64,000 bases of DNA from Sulfurospirillaceae bacterium (GTDB lineage Bacteria; Campylobacterota; Campylobacteria; Campylobacterales; Sulfurospirillaceae), in contig JAQUWL010000003.1 in NCBI GenBank assembly GCA_028692875.1, forward strand, positions 62,001 through 126,000. The letters are read 5' to 3'. The notes below the pieces were generated by a model that had not been told where the DNA came from, did not search any database, and was given only the letters and a program-made list of their open reading frames with translations. Of this stretch, positions 8,556 to 17,756 are shown one piece after another. Position numbers and translations under genes: made by a program. Position 1 is the first letter of the stretch. Each line of letters starts with the position of its first letter.

Positions 8556-9199
8556 TATTTCATCCCCCACACAGCAATATTTATTAGCCCCTCAATATCT
8601 TTCTTGCCTTTGAAGTCAAATTCATAAATGTCGACAACCAATTGGCTTTCTTCAATCTGGTTCATAAACTTCATGACATTTGCAAAGCTCCCATTGAATG
8701 AGACTTGCAAATTTAAAATTTGTTCTATTTTTTGCAAGGTAGGTTCGTTTACCTTGCTTCCTATTATCTTGATATCAACATTGTGTTTCTTTGCTAAATA
8801 CGTTATGGAGTCTAAAAATTTAGCCCAATTTTCATCATTAAAAAGCAAGTAAGATAGTTCTTTTAGTTTGTTGTCAACATAGCCATTGGTATAGGTTGTT
8901 TTTTCGAGAAGTATCTTTGCATCTTCTATCTCTTTTTTGGCTCTTTTGATAACATATCCTTCATCTCCGTCTCTAGTTACAGAAGCAAGATAGGACTTTT
9001 CATCTCTAAGTTTTCTTTCCATTTCTGTAAGATTTTTAACACTTTGTTTTAAAATCTTCTCTGTTGCTGGAAAAATAAAGTTATAAGATAAAAAACCAAC
9101 AAAAACAAAAATCATCAAAAAAATAAGAGATAACTCGCTTCCTTTTTTGTTTGCTAAAGATTCATCAATTTTGTCAAAAAGACTATCAAGACTACTCAT
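8552..9199 (-). CDS. mshJ: PilO/MshJ-like inner-membrane protein
   Basis: Bitopic inner-membrane protein of 215 residues: cytoplasmic N-terminus, one transmembrane helix (about 22-44), a coiled coil (about 48-105, 'KQSVKNLTEMERKLRDE') and a small ferredoxin-like periplasmic domain ('VSFNGSFANVMKFMNQIEES...VVDIYEFDF'). This is the PilO/GspM plan. In the machine it pairs with the PilN-like part of MshI to align the secretin with the inner-membrane platform. One base separates it from the mshI stop. Confidence 0.82.
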   Translation of the reverse strand: MSSLDSLFDKIDESLANKKGSELSLIFLMIFVFVGFLSYNFIFPATEKILKQSVKNLTEMERKLRDEKSYLASVTRDGDEGYVIKRAKKEIEDAKILLEKTTYTNGYVDNKLKELSYLLFNDENWAKFLDSITYLAKKHNVDIKIIGSKVNEPTLQKIEQILNLQVSFNGSFANVMKFMNQIEESQLVVDIYEFDFKGKKDIEGLINIAVWGMKY

Positions 9200-9200
9200 T

Positions 9201-10718
9201 TTAAAGTCCTATTGAAATTTTGCTTATGTATAGATTTAGTTTCTCGTCTTTTGAGATTTTATCTGTACTTACGGCATATTTTTTTAATTCAGTTAACTGT
9301 TTAATAAACTCTGTAATTTTTTTCTCACTTCTGTTTCTTATGGAAAAATCTATTGTGTCTTTTTTAAATTCAACAACCTCTATTTTTACATCGTTTTCAT
9401 TTGATATCTCAAAAATCTCTGTTAGTATTATGGATTTCATTGGATAGGATATTTTTTTCTTATATATTTCGTCCAACAACTTTTTTCTAAAATTAAATTT
9501 ATCCGTCTCTGCCTTAACCAAAGCATCAATCTTCTCTTTTTCAATTTTAAGTGCAGCTAGTTCGGATCTAATTGCTGATGTTTTTGTATACGTTTTAGTG
9601 TATTCGTTGGTTGTGTTGGCCAAGATAATGTTTAAATAAGAACTGTAAACCATCTGATAGGCTGGATAGGCCATGGAAATCAACAAGCTTGCCACAAGAG
9701 TTCCTAAAAGTTTTCCAGCAGGTCTTTTACTTAGTGGCGGAGGTCTTTTAAATATGGAAAAATTCAGACTATCGTCTTGGGATTCAAAATATGCCTGTGC
9801 AGTTAATATCATCAAGATATGAATTTGATCAATGTACCACTCTTTTGAGTTAATGGCAATGCTAAAATTAAACTCTTGAGATTCTAGTCCCAAGTAGCTT
9901 CTGGCATACTCTTCAATTCCAGAAAATGGACCTATTTCAGAGCCGATGTATACTTTATCAATAAAATCAATAGAATAAGATCTTTTTGCGAAAATAAGAA
10001 CATCATTAATATATAAAAAAATTTCCCCAAAAAGTCTCATTAGATTTTGTTGATAACTAGAATTGGTAGATTTCAGACCTTCTGTTGATAAGATTTTGGC
10101 AAAATCACTCTCATCAACTCTTTCGCCAATAAACTCACAAAATTTTTCATTCATCTCTCTGATTGAATAGTGGAGAGATTTTGAGTAAACGTATTCACCG
10201 CCTCTATATATCGCAATAAAGGCATCGTCTTTTTGAAAATAGACATAGCAATGAACGCCTTCTGGTTCTATAATATTTTTGCGATAAAGTGATTTTATAA
10301 GAAATGGTGTTGCGGTAACGTAGTCAATGTATCTAATTTTGTCTCTAATAGGTGCCAGCTTATTGCTTATTAGGGCAGAATCTGTTACAAATACACTAAA
10401 AGATCTATTTTTTGGGTCTTTTGATTCTGTTTCAATATATGTTATGGTGTAACTCATTGAGGAATCAAGGGCTAATTCATCATATACTTTTATCTCAATG
10501 GCGTCTTTAATGTCAGAATCTGGAATATTCCTACTTATATCAACAGCTGATGTTATAAGATCTCTGCTTTTTATATACGAGACAAAGAAAGAATCTCTGT
10601 TTGATTTTTCTAGTTTTTGAAGTTTAATCTCATTTTTAACATAAAGATATGAGTTAAGTGAGGATGGATCAATAGACACAATCTCAGAACTAAACCGTTT
10701 ATTTTCGTTTTTGGCCAT
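9201..10718 (-). CDS. mshI: MshI-like protein: PilM-type and PilN-type domains in one chain
   Basis: A 505-residue protein whose first ~320 residues are cytoplasmic and resemble the actin-like PilM/GspL fold in outline ('GVHCYVYFQKDDAFIAIYRGG', then 'DKVYIGSEI'). A single transmembrane helix follows at about 336-358, then a coiled coil ('RSELAALKIEKEKIDALVKAE') and a PilN-like C-terminal domain ('EISNENDVKIEVVEFKKDTIDFSI'). It therefore joins functions that are two proteins in type IVa pilus systems. GAGAGG lies 9 nt before the ATG and a possible -10 element is at 10761-10766, so the msh genes may have their own promoter after era. Confidence 0.75.
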   Translation of the reverse strand: MAKNENKRFSSEIVSIDPSSLNSYLYVKNEIKLQKLEKSNRDSFFVSYIKSRDLITSAVDISRNIPDSDIKDAIEIKVYDELALDSSMSYTITYIETESKDPKNRSFSVFVTDSALISNKLAPIRDKIRYIDYVTATPFLIKSLYRKNIIEPEGVHCYVYFQKDDAFIAIYRGGEYVYSKSLHYSIREMNEKFCEFIGERVDESDFAKILSTEGLKSTNSSYQQNLMRLFGEIFLYINDVLIFAKRSYSIDFIDKVYIGSEIGPFSGIEEYARSYLGLESQEFNFSIAINSKEWYIDQIHILMILTAQAYFESQDDSLNFSIFKRPPPLSKRPAGKLLGTLVASLLISMAYPAYQMVYSSYLNIILANTTNEYTKTYTKTSAIRSELAALKIEKEKIDALVKAETDKFNFRKKLLDEIYKKKISYPMKSIILTEIFEISNENDVKIEVVEFKKDTIDFSIRNRSEKKITEFIKQLTELKKYAVSTDKISKDEKLNLYISKISIGL

Positions 10719-10760
10719 TTTTTAAAGCCCTCTCTTTAGTCTTTTTGCAAACAAAAAGTA

Positions 10761-10766
10761 ATTATA
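10761..10766 (-). promoter_or_regulatory. Candidate -10 element for the msh operon
   Basis: TATAAT on the minus strand, 43 bases before the mshI ATG, in the only sizeable gap (10719-10780) of the argG-to-mshG run. No convincing -35 is visible, as is usual in this phylum. Confidence 0.4.
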
Positions 10767-10780
10767 TATCCAACTTTTTA

Positions 10781-11680
10781 TCAATCTACAATATAACCCA
10801 GCTTTTTTAACTCTTCCTTGTCTTGACTCCATCCTTGTTTCACGACAACAACAATCTTTAAAAAAATCTGTTTTTGAGACAAAGTCTCAATCATTTTTCT
10901 AGCGTTGGAGCTTATTCTTTTTATAGTTTGCCCCTCTTTTCCTATTAAAATACCTTTTTGACTCTGTTTATCCACAACTATTGTAGCATAAATTTTTTCG
11001 TTATTGTTATATTCTTCGACTTTTTCTACGACTACATCGGCAAAGTATGGAATTTCTTCACTGGTATTTTCAAAAATCGACTCTCGGATATATTCTTTGT
11101 AGATATTTTTTGTTATTTCGGTTGTAAGGAGTTCAGGATCAAACAGATACGGATGTTCTGGAAGTTTTTTAGCAATAATTTCCAAAACATAATCTTGAGT
11201 TATACCTTTTTTTATAGAAACTGGAATAATGTCGCAAAATTTGTCTTTAAATTTGCTATATTCTGTGAGTTTATTAAAAAGCTCTATTTTTGAGACACTA
11301 TCTGTTTTTGTTAAAAAAATCATATGCGGAGTATTTTTTTTATTCAACTCAAGAAAGCGTATGTAATGTTTTATGCTATCGCTTGCTGGTGCCAAAAAAA
11401 GTATCAGGTCGCAATCGCCTATCGCCTTAATGGCTTCATCTAGCATAAATTGATTGAGAAGTCTCTCTTGTTCGTGAATACCTGGAGTATCGATAAAAAT
11501 AACTTGCGTATTTTTATGCATAGCTATAATATTAAGCCTTTTTCTAGTAGCGTTTGCTTTGTGTGAAACTAGGGCGATTTTTTCACCTACAATCCAATTT
11601 AAAAATGAACTTTTGCCTGCATTTGGTCTGCCAACTACGGCAACAAATCCAGCCTTTGTAGGTATATTGTTGGACATCAT
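10781..11680 (-). CDS. era: GTPase Era
   Basis: Ribosome-associated GTPase needed for 16S rRNA maturation and 30S assembly. G1 'GRPNAGKS' is at residues 17-24, G3 'DTPGIHE' follows, G4 is 'TKTD' (a tolerated variant of NKxD), and the C-terminus is a KH domain with 'GILIGKEGQTIKRI'. The 299 residues are the normal length. Its ATG overlaps the hslU stop (ATGA) at 11677-11680, placing it as the last of the argG-rplI-hslV-hslU-era run. Confidence 0.96.
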   Translation of the reverse strand: MMSNNIPTKAGFVAVVGRPNAGKSSFLNWIVGEKIALVSHKANATRKRLNIIAMHKNTQVIFIDTPGIHEQERLLNQFMLDEAIKAIGDCDLILFLAPASDSIKHYIRFLELNKKNTPHMIFLTKTDSVSKIELFNKLTEYSKFKDKFCDIIPVSIKKGITQDYVLEIIAKKLPEHPYLFDPELLTTEITKNIYKEYIRESIFENTSEEIPYFADVVVEKVEEYNNNEKIYATIVVDKQSQKGILIGKEGQTIKRISSNARKMIETLSQKQIFLKIVVVVKQGWSQDKEELKKLGYIVD

Positions 11681-13002
11681 AATATATACCTACTGCTGTC
11701 TTCACTCTCTACGATGGCATCAAGTTTTTCGTGTACTAAAGTTTTACTTACATGTAGGGTTTTTCCTCTATTTTCATCGGCCGTAAAGCTAATATCTTCG
11801 AGCACTTTTTCAATAACAGTATGCAATCTTCTAGCACCTATATCTTCGGTTTTTTCATTTGTAATCTGTGCAATTTTTGCAATAGCTTTTATGGCATCTT
11901 CATCGAAAACCAAATCAACTTCTTCGGTTTTGAGTAGTGCTTCATATTGCTTTAAAAGTGAATTTTTTGGTTGCGTAAGTATTTTATGCAAAACATCTTC
12001 ACTTAAAGAGTCTAGCTCAACTCTGAGTGGAAATCTTCCCTGAAGCTCTGGTATAAGGTCGCTCGGTTTGCTTAGGTGAAATGCTCCAGCAGCAATAAAA
12101 AGAATATGATCTGTTTTGATATTTCCATATTTTGTGTTTACGTCACTTCCTTCAACAATTGGAAGCAGATCTCTTTGAACACCCTCTTTGCTAGGGTCGC
12201 TACGATTTGACATGGAAGAGCTAACGGCTATCTTGTCAATTTCGTCTATGAAAACAATACCACCATTTTCCACTTTTTCTTTCGCCTCAATCTTGATGGC
12301 CTCAAAATCTAGTAGTTTTTCGCTAGTTTCATTTTTTAGTAACTCTTTGGCGTCTTTAACTTTTACCTCTTTTTTGATGCTATTGTGGCTTGAGCCCAAT
12401 ATTTTAATAAATGATTCTTGCACTTTAGCCATTTCTGGAGGAAGGGATGAGTCGTTGAAGTTAGAGCTATTTTGTGAAACCTCTATCTCTATGAAAAGCT
12501 CTTCTAGTTCATTGTTTTTGAGTTTTTGACGCATTCGCTCAAAACTTTTTTCATAATCAGCTTTTTTTTCCTCACTTGCACCTTTTGGAAGCGGAGGAAG
12601 TAATTTTTCGATAATTGTTTTCTCAACTTGTTGCTCTATAAGTTCTGCATTTTTTTCTTTATGCTCGTTTTTAACAAGATTTATAGATATGCTAAGAAGG
12701 TCTCTTATCATTGATTCAACATCTCTGCCTACAAAGCCAACTTCAGTATATTTACTAGCCTCAACTTTGATAAACGGAAGACTAAGCATCTTTGCCAATC
12801 TTCTTGCTATTTCTGTTTTTCCAATGCCTGTTGAGCCAATCATTAGTATATTTTTTGGCATAACTTCGTCTATCATCTCTTTTGATAGATTTAGTCTTCT
12901 GTAGCGATTTCTAAGTGCAATAGCTATGGCTTTTTTGGCTGAAAATTGCCCAATAATGTATTCATCCAAATAAGCAACTATCTCTTTGGGTGTTAAGTTC
13001 AT
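11677..13002 (-). CDS. hslU: HslU, ATPase subunit of the HslUV protease
   Basis: AAA+ unfoldase that feeds proteins into HslV. Walker A 'GSTGIGKT' is at residues 56-63, Walker B 'GGIVFIDEIDKI' follows the inserted I-domain (about 110-240, highly charged), then sensor and arginine-finger regions ('EDIGARRLHTVIEKVLED') and the C-terminal tail 'SRYIL' that docks into HslV. Length 441 is typical. The start is one base after the hslV stop. Confidence 0.97.
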   Translation of the reverse strand: MNLTPKEIVAYLDEYIIGQFSAKKAIAIALRNRYRRLNLSKEMIDEVMPKNILMIGSTGIGKTEIARRLAKMLSLPFIKVEASKYTEVGFVGRDVESMIRDLLSISINLVKNEHKEKNAELIEQQVEKTIIEKLLPPLPKGASEEKKADYEKSFERMRQKLKNNELEELFIEIEVSQNSSNFNDSSLPPEMAKVQESFIKILGSSHNSIKKEVKVKDAKELLKNETSEKLLDFEAIKIEAKEKVENGGIVFIDEIDKIAVSSSMSNRSDPSKEGVQRDLLPIVEGSDVNTKYGNIKTDHILFIAAGAFHLSKPSDLIPELQGRFPLRVELDSLSEDVLHKILTQPKNSLLKQYEALLKTEEVDLVFDEDAIKAIAKIAQITNEKTEDIGARRLHTVIEKVLEDISFTADENRGKTLHVSKTLVHEKLDAIVESEDSSRYIL

Positions 13003-13003
13003 A

Positions 13004-13546
13004 TTATGCTTCGCTTTCTAATGTGTAAGTTTTGATGTTGTCATTTGTGTAGATACACAATTCGCTTGCTATTTTTAGACTCTCTTTGACAAGTGTCTCT
13101 TCATCGAGATTTGAGTGTCTGTCAAGTGCTCGTGCGGCAGATATGGCAAAATTTCCTCCACTTCCGATGGCAGCTATTTTCCCATCTTCTGGCTCAACAA
13201 CATCGCCAGTGCCACTAAGTATAAAAATGTGGTTCATATCTAGTACAATCATCATAGCCTCTAGACGGCGTAGCATTTTATCTTTTCTCCATTCTTTGGA
13301 AAACTCTATGACTGATTTAAAAAGATCGCCTTTTTTTTGATTTAAAATACCTTCAAACATGTCAAATAGATTAAATGCATCGGCGGTGCTACCAGCAAAT
13401 CCTGCAAGAACTTTACCTTCATGTAGTTTTCGTATTTTTGTAGCGTTATTTTTTAAAACTGTGTTTCCGAAGGAGACTTGTCCATCCCCTCCGATAACTG
13501 CTTTTTTTTCGCCCCTGCATGCCAAAATGGTTGTTGCTTCAAACAT
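13004..13546 (-). CDS. hslV: HslV, proteolytic subunit of the HslUV protease
   Basis: Threonine protease forming a double hexameric chamber. The mature N-terminal Thr follows a four-residue leader: 'MFEA' then 'TTILACRG', so processing must remove more than Met. The conserved '[15 protein letters not shown]' and '[14 protein letters not shown]' blocks are present; length 180 is normal. It lies between rplI and hslU with tight spacing. Confidence 0.96.
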   Translation of the reverse strand: MFEATTILACRGEKKAVIGGDGQVSFGNTVLKNNATKIRKLHEGKVLAGFAGSTADAFNLFDMFEGILNQKKGDLFKSVIEFSKEWRKDKMLRRLEAMMIVLDMNHIFILSGTGDVVEPEDGKIAAIGSGGNFAISAARALDRHSNLDEETLVKESLKIASELCIYTNDNIKTYTLESEA

Positions 13547-13553
13547 ATTTGCT

Positions 13554-14000
13554 TTACTCTCCGATAATATCTAGTGTTAGCATGGCATGAATACCGTGTC
13601 CTAGCTTGATGCTAATTTGGAAGTTTCCTGTTGTTTTGATTGGGTTATCAATCTCAATGCTTTTTTTGTCAATCTCAATGTTATGTTGAACAATAAGTTC
13701 ATGAGCTATCTCGTCTTTTGTGACTGCTCCAAAAAGACTACCGTTTGCACCAAGCTTTCTTTTTATGGTAAGCTTTATTTTGCCAAGAGTTGCCTCAATG
13801 TCTTTAAGTCTAGCTATTTCAGCTTCTTCTTCGGCTATTTTCTTTTTTTGTTGAGATTCGTATTTTTTTAGAACTTCATTTGTTGCGTGTAGTGCAAAAC
13901 CTTTGCCGACAAGAAAATTTTGTCCATACCCATCTTTAACCTCTTTGATTTCACCAGCCTTGCCTAAACCTTTAACGTCTTTTGTCAATAAAACTTTCAT
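13554..14000 (-). CDS. rplI: 50S ribosomal protein L9
   Basis: Large-subunit protein binding domain V of 23S rRNA. The N-terminal signature '[19 protein letters not shown]' is intact, followed by the long connecting helix and the C-terminal domain ('[18 protein letters not shown]'). Length 148 is standard. Its ATG overlaps the argG stop by 4 nt (ATGA). Confidence 0.97.
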   Translation of the reverse strand: MKVLLTKDVKGLGKAGEIKEVKDGYGQNFLVGKGFALHATNEVLKKYESQQKKKIAEEEAEIARLKDIEATLGKIKLTIKRKLGANGSLFGAVTKDEIAHELIVQHNIEIDKKSIEIDNPIKTTGNFQISIKLGHGIHAMLTLDIIGE

Positions 14001-15226
14001 CTTCTTTCCTGTTTTTTTCTATTTTTTCCACTGATTATAAATCGCAAAGCATTCAGTTTGATAAACCCTGCGGCATCTTTTTGATTGTAAACTTCGTCCT
14101 CTTCAAACGTACAAAATGCCTCATTGAAAAGGTTGTTGGTTTTTGAATCTCTTCCAATAACAGAAACATTGCCTTTGTAAAGTTTAAGTCTCACTGTGCC
14201 ATTGACACTCTCTTGTGATTTATCGATAGCTGCTTGCATCATTTCACGCTCTGGTGAGAACCAAAATCCGTTGTAAATAGTTTTGGCATAACGAGGCATA
14301 ATCTCATCTTTAAAGTGTGCGGCTTCACGATCCAAAGTTATGCTTTCAATCGCTCTGTGAGCACGAAGCATAATGGTACCACCGGGTGTTTCATAACAGC
14401 CTCTACTTTTCATTCCTACAAAACGGTTTTCAACGATATCGGTACGACCAATGCCATGCTTACATCCTAGTTCATTGAGTTGTGTAAGCATATTTGCTGG
14501 AGTGAGTTTAACACCATTAAGGGCTACTGGATCACCTTTTTCATAGGTGATTTCAATCACTTCTGATTGATCAGGTGCTTTTTCAGGGCTAACCGTCCAT
14601 CTCCACATATCTTCTTCTGGCTCTGCATTTGGGTTTTCAAGAACCAATCCTTCATAGGAAATGTGAAGCAAGTTTGCATCCATAGAATAGGGTGATTTGC
14701 CTGGCTTCTTCTCAATACTAATACCATTTTTTTCAGCATACGCAAGCAGTTTTTCACGAGAATTCAAATCCCACTCACGCCATGGAGCGATAATCACGAG
14801 GTCTGAATTCATAGAGAGATACCCCATTTCAAAACGTACTTGATCGTTTCCCTTACCTGTGGCACCATGGCTTACACCATCAGCACCCACCATGGCTGCG
14901 ATTTCTGCTTGACGTTTAGCTATCAACGGTCTTGCGATGGAGGTACCTAGGAGGTATTCGCCTTCATAAATGGCATTGGCACGGAACATAGGAAAAACAT
15001 AATCACGCACAAATTCTTCTTTTAAATCCTCAATAAAAATATTTTCAGGTTTTATGCCCAGAGAGATAGCTTTTTTGCGTGCAGGCTCTAGCTCTTCACC
15101 TTGACCAATGTCTGCTGTAAAAGTAACGACTTCACACTGATACTCATCTTGGAGCCATTTTAAAATAATGCTTGTATCTAGACCTCCGGAGTAAGCAAGA
15201 ACAACTTTTTTGACACTTTTTTTCAT
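13997..15226 (-). CDS. argG: Argininosuccinate synthase
   Basis: Joins citrulline and aspartate with ATP in arginine synthesis. The N-terminal P-loop 'AYSGGLDTS' is intact, as are '[13 protein letters not shown]' (citrulline/aspartate site) and '[19 protein letters not shown]'. Length 409 is typical. It is the first gene of the long minus-strand run; a -10-like TATACT is at 15263-15268. Confidence 0.97.
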   Translation of the reverse strand: MKKSVKKVVLAYSGGLDTSIILKWLQDEYQCEVVTFTADIGQGEELEPARKKAISLGIKPENIFIEDLKEEFVRDYVFPMFRANAIYEGEYLLGTSIARPLIAKRQAEIAAMVGADGVSHGATGKGNDQVRFEMGYLSMNSDLVIIAPWREWDLNSREKLLAYAEKNGISIEKKPGKSPYSMDANLLHISYEGLVLENPNAEPEEDMWRWTVSPEKAPDQSEVIEITYEKGDPVALNGVKLTPANMLTQLNELGCKHGIGRTDIVENRFVGMKSRGCYETPGGTIMLRAHRAIESITLDREAAHFKDEIMPRYAKTIYNGFWFSPEREMMQAAIDKSQESVNGTVRLKLYKGNVSVIGRDSKTNNLFNEAFCTFEEDEVYNQKDAAGFIKLNALRFIISGKNRKKQERR

Positions 15227-15262
15227 TGAAATAATCCTTTGTCGTTTTAATTATGACAGTCG

Positions 15263-15268
15263 AGTATA
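15263..15268 (-). promoter_or_regulatory. Candidate -10 element for argG operon
   Basis: TATACT on the minus strand, 37 bases before the argG ATG, in the divergent argG/S4-protein spacer. No good -35 is visible. Confidence 0.45.
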
Positions 15269-15344
15269 GTACCAAAAGTTATTAAAATTTTTCCTTATTT
15301 ACCTACGGTATGGGCGAAACAAGCAAATTTAAATATTGTTTTGA

Positions 15345-15350
15345 TAGAAT
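15345..15350 (+). promoter_or_regulatory. Extended -10 promoter for the S4 protein-trpD-tsaE-lptB-rpoN run
   Basis: TGATAGAAT (extended -10, 15342-15350) about 29 bases before the TTG start at 15379. A TACATGTA copy (15361-15368) falls at the expected start of the transcript. Confidence 0.5.
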
Positions 15351-15378
15351 TGTCATAAACTACATGTAGGATAAAATC

Positions 15379-15627
15379 TTGAGAATTGACAAATATTTAA
15401 ACAGTGTTAACATCACTAAAAGGCGAGCAATTTCGGAAGATATGTGCAAAAATGGTGTTGTATCAATAAATGGCGTTGTGGCTAAACCTGCCAAAGATGT
15501 TAAGGTGGGTGATATTATTCAGATTAACTACATAGAAAAAATTAAAAAATATCAGGTCTTGCAGGTGCCTACAACTAAAACTATTTCAAAAACACAACAA
15601 GATCAGTATGTAAAGGAAGTTGTATGA
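15379..15627 (+). CDS. Small S4-domain RNA-binding protein (Hsp15/RqcP-like)
   Basis: An 82-residue protein made almost entirely of an S4 RNA-binding domain: 'MRIDKYLNSVNITKRRAISEDM', then 'GVVSINGVVAKPAKDVKVGDII'. Proteins of this kind (HslR/Hsp15, RqcP) bind 50S-peptidyl-tRNA complexes or rRNA; which group this belongs to cannot be settled by eye. The start is a TTG with TAGGAT upstream. Its stop overlaps the trpD ATG by 4 nt (ATGA), indicating coupling. Confidence 0.82.
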   Translation: MRIDKYLNSVNITKRRAISEDMCKNGVVSINGVVAKPAKDVKVGDIIQINYIEKIKKYQVLQVPTTKTISKTQQDQYVKEVV

Positions 15628-16607
15628 ACTATAAAGAGGCATATGAAAGATTTGATGCACTATTTGAAAATAGACTTAGTACCGAAGAGGCGACAAATTT
15701 GCTTGTGGAACTTTATAAAAAAGGTGAGAGCTTTGAAGAGATTGCAGCCGCAGCAAAAGTTATGCGAGAGCATAGTCTTAAACTTGAGCTAGAGCCTTCG
15801 CTAAGAGATGAAATTATTGACATAGTTGGCACAGGTGGAGATAGAAGCGGAACGTTTAATATATCAACCACAGTCTCTATCGTGTTGGCATCTTTGGGCT
15901 GTAAGGTAGCAAAGCATGGCAGTGGTTCTGCTACAAGCAAATCCGGTAGTGCGGATGTTTTGAAAAGCTTAGGTCTAAACCTAAATATGAGTATTGAAAA
16001 ACAGATTAAAATGCTCAAAGAGTGCGGTTTTGTATTTATGTTTGCAATGAATCATCATCCTTGTATGAAACATATTATGCCTATTCGTAGAAGCTTGCCT
16101 CACAGAACGATTTTTAATATTTTAGGTCCCTTGGCAAATCCAGCAGGAGCTCAAAAGCAGATTGTTGGTGTTTTTAGCATTGATTATATAGAGCGTTTTA
16201 GCAGAGCTTTAAATAAACTTGGAACAAAAAGAAGTATGGTTGTTGGCTCTTTGGATGGGCTTGATGAAGTCAGTATTTGTGATATTAGTCGATATGTTTT
16301 GATAGAAAATGGAATCTTGCATGCAGGTGAAATTGACCCTCAAAAATATGGACTAAAACTTTCAAGTTTGGACAGCATAAGAGGTGGCGAAAGTGATGTA
16401 AATGCTCAAATTACTAGAGATATTTTGCTCGGAAAAGACAAGGGTGCAAGACGAGATATTGTTTTGCTTAACGGTGCTTGTGCATTGTTTGTTGATGGAA
16501 AAGCAAGAGATATTCAAGAGGGTATAGAGATGATGAGCTATGCTATTGAGAGCAAAAAATCATGGGAAAAATTGAGCGAAATTATTAAACTTTCGTATTT
16601 AGCATGA
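15624..16607 (+). CDS. trpD: Anthranilate phosphoribosyltransferase
   Basis: Transfers phosphoribose from PRPP to anthranilate, the second step of tryptophan synthesis. The PRPP/anthranilate motifs are clear: 'DIVGTGGDRSGTFN', 'KHGSGSATSKSGSADVL' and 'RRSLPHRTIFNILGPLANP'. At 327 residues it is a free-standing TrpD, without the TrpG amidotransferase fusion seen in some relatives. trpC lies 27 kb away at 43603, so the trp genes are dispersed. The stop overlaps the tsaE ATG. Confidence 0.95.
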   Translation: MNYKEAYERFDALFENRLSTEEATNLLVELYKKGESFEEIAAAAKVMREHSLKLELEPSLRDEIIDIVGTGGDRSGTFNISTTVSIVLASLGCKVAKHGSGSATSKSGSADVLKSLGLNLNMSIEKQIKMLKECGFVFMFAMNHHPCMKHIMPIRRSLPHRTIFNILGPLANPAGAQKQIVGVFSIDYIERFSRALNKLGTKRSMVVGSLDGLDEVSICDISRYVLIENGILHAGEIDPQKYGLKLSSLDSIRGGESDVNAQITRDILLGKDKGARRDIVLLNGACALFVDGKARDIQEGIEMMSYAIESKKSWEKLSEIIKLSYLA

Positions 16608-17041
16608 TTGAATTTGAAAAAATATATGGTCTTGGCGACTTAGATAAATTTACAAAAGAGATTTTGTCTTTTATTGGAGATGGCGGAATTATTTTACTTA
16701 GGGGTAATTTAGCTAGTGGCAAAACGGCTTTTGCTAAAGCTTTTGCTAAAACAATAGGATTGCTTGAGGATGTATCTTCCCCAAGCTTCTCTGTTTTAAA
16801 TGAGTACGACAATCGTTTTTTTCACTATGATGTGTATCAAGGCGGACTAAGTGGTTTTTTGCAAAATGGTCTTTTTGAAAAATTAGAAGAAAGTGGGTAT
16901 CATCTTATAGAATGGGCTGGAGAAGATTTTGAAAGGGCTCTATCCTCGCTCGGGATAGGTTATTCAACAATTGACATAGAAGTACAAAAAGAAAAAAGAA
17001 TATACAAGGTAAAAATAAATGCACACTCTGAAGGTTCATAA
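16604..17041 (+). CDS. tsaE: tRNA t6A synthesis ATPase TsaE
   Basis: P-loop ATPase that supports the TsaB-TsaD complex in making N6-threonylcarbamoyladenosine at tRNA position 37. Walker A 'GNLASGKT' is at residues 34-41, with the family motifs '[12 protein letters not shown]' and 'FFHYDVYQ' and a later 'LIEWAGED'. Length 145 is typical. It overlaps trpD by 4 nt at the start and lptB by 23 nt at the end. Confidence 0.94.
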   Translation: MIEFEKIYGLGDLDKFTKEILSFIGDGGIILLRGNLASGKTAFAKAFAKTIGLLEDVSSPSFSVLNEYDNRFFHYDVYQGGLSGFLQNGLFEKLEESGYHLIEWAGEDFERALSSLGIGYSTIDIEVQKEKRIYKVKINAHSEGS

Positions 17042-17741
17042 GCTAAAAAAAAGTATCAAAAAAACTGAGATTATTAAAGGTGTTTCGGTTGAAGTGAAGA
17101 GCGGTGAGATTGTTGGGCTTTTAGGACCAAATGGCGCTGGAAAAACAACGATGTTTTATATGATTTGCGGATTGATTTCGCCCAGCGAAGGGGATGTGTA
17201 TTTTGATAACAACAATGTTACTAAATTGCCTTTACATCACAGAGCAAAGCTTGGTATTGGGTATTTACCTCAAGAATCTAGTATTTTTAAAGATTTAAGT
17301 GTAGAGGAAAATATTATGCTAGCCGCCGAGATAGCTTATGAAAAACAAGAAGATAGGGACGCTAGAGTTGAAGACCTTCTAAATCTTTTAAATATTGAGC
17401 CGATACGACAAAGAAAGGGTATAAGTCTTAGTGGAGGTGAGCGAAGAAGATGTGAGATAGCACGCTCTTTGGTTTTGCACCCAAAATTTTTATTGCTGGA
17501 TGAGCCTTTTGCAGGAGTTGATCCGATAGCAGTTGCAGATATCCAATCTATCGTAAAAGATTTGGCAAACTTAAACATAGGCGTACTTATAACCGACCAT
17601 AACGTCAGAGAAACTTTGTCCATATGTGATAGAGCCTACGTCCTAAAGGATGGGTCACTGCTTGCTAGCGGAAATAGCGAGGAGGTTTATGAAAACAAAC
17701 TTGTTAAGACTTATTATTTGGGCGAGGATTTTAGGCTTTAG
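17019..17741 (+). CDS. lptB: LPS transport ATPase LptB
   Basis: Cytoplasmic ABC ATPase driving LPS extraction by LptFG. Walker A 'GPNGAGKT' (36-43), Q-loop '[17 protein letters not shown]', signature 'LSGGERRR', Walker B '[13 protein letters not shown]' and H-loop 'ITDHNV' are all intact, and the '[11 protein letters not shown]' stretch is characteristic of LptB. Length 240 is normal. Located directly upstream of rpoN, as in many proteobacteria; lptA and lptC are not in the window. Confidence 0.96.
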   Translation: MHTLKVHKLKKSIKKTEIIKGVSVEVKSGEIVGLLGPNGAGKTTMFYMICGLISPSEGDVYFDNNNVTKLPLHHRAKLGIGYLPQESSIFKDLSVEENIMLAAEIAYEKQEDRDARVEDLLNLLNIEPIRQRKGISLSGGERRRCEIARSLVLHPKFLLLDEPFAGVDPIAVADIQSIVKDLANLNIGVLITDHNVRETLSICDRAYVLKDGSLLASGNSEEVYENKLVKTYYLGEDFRL

Positions 17742-17756
17742 GTAAGGTTGTTTAAT

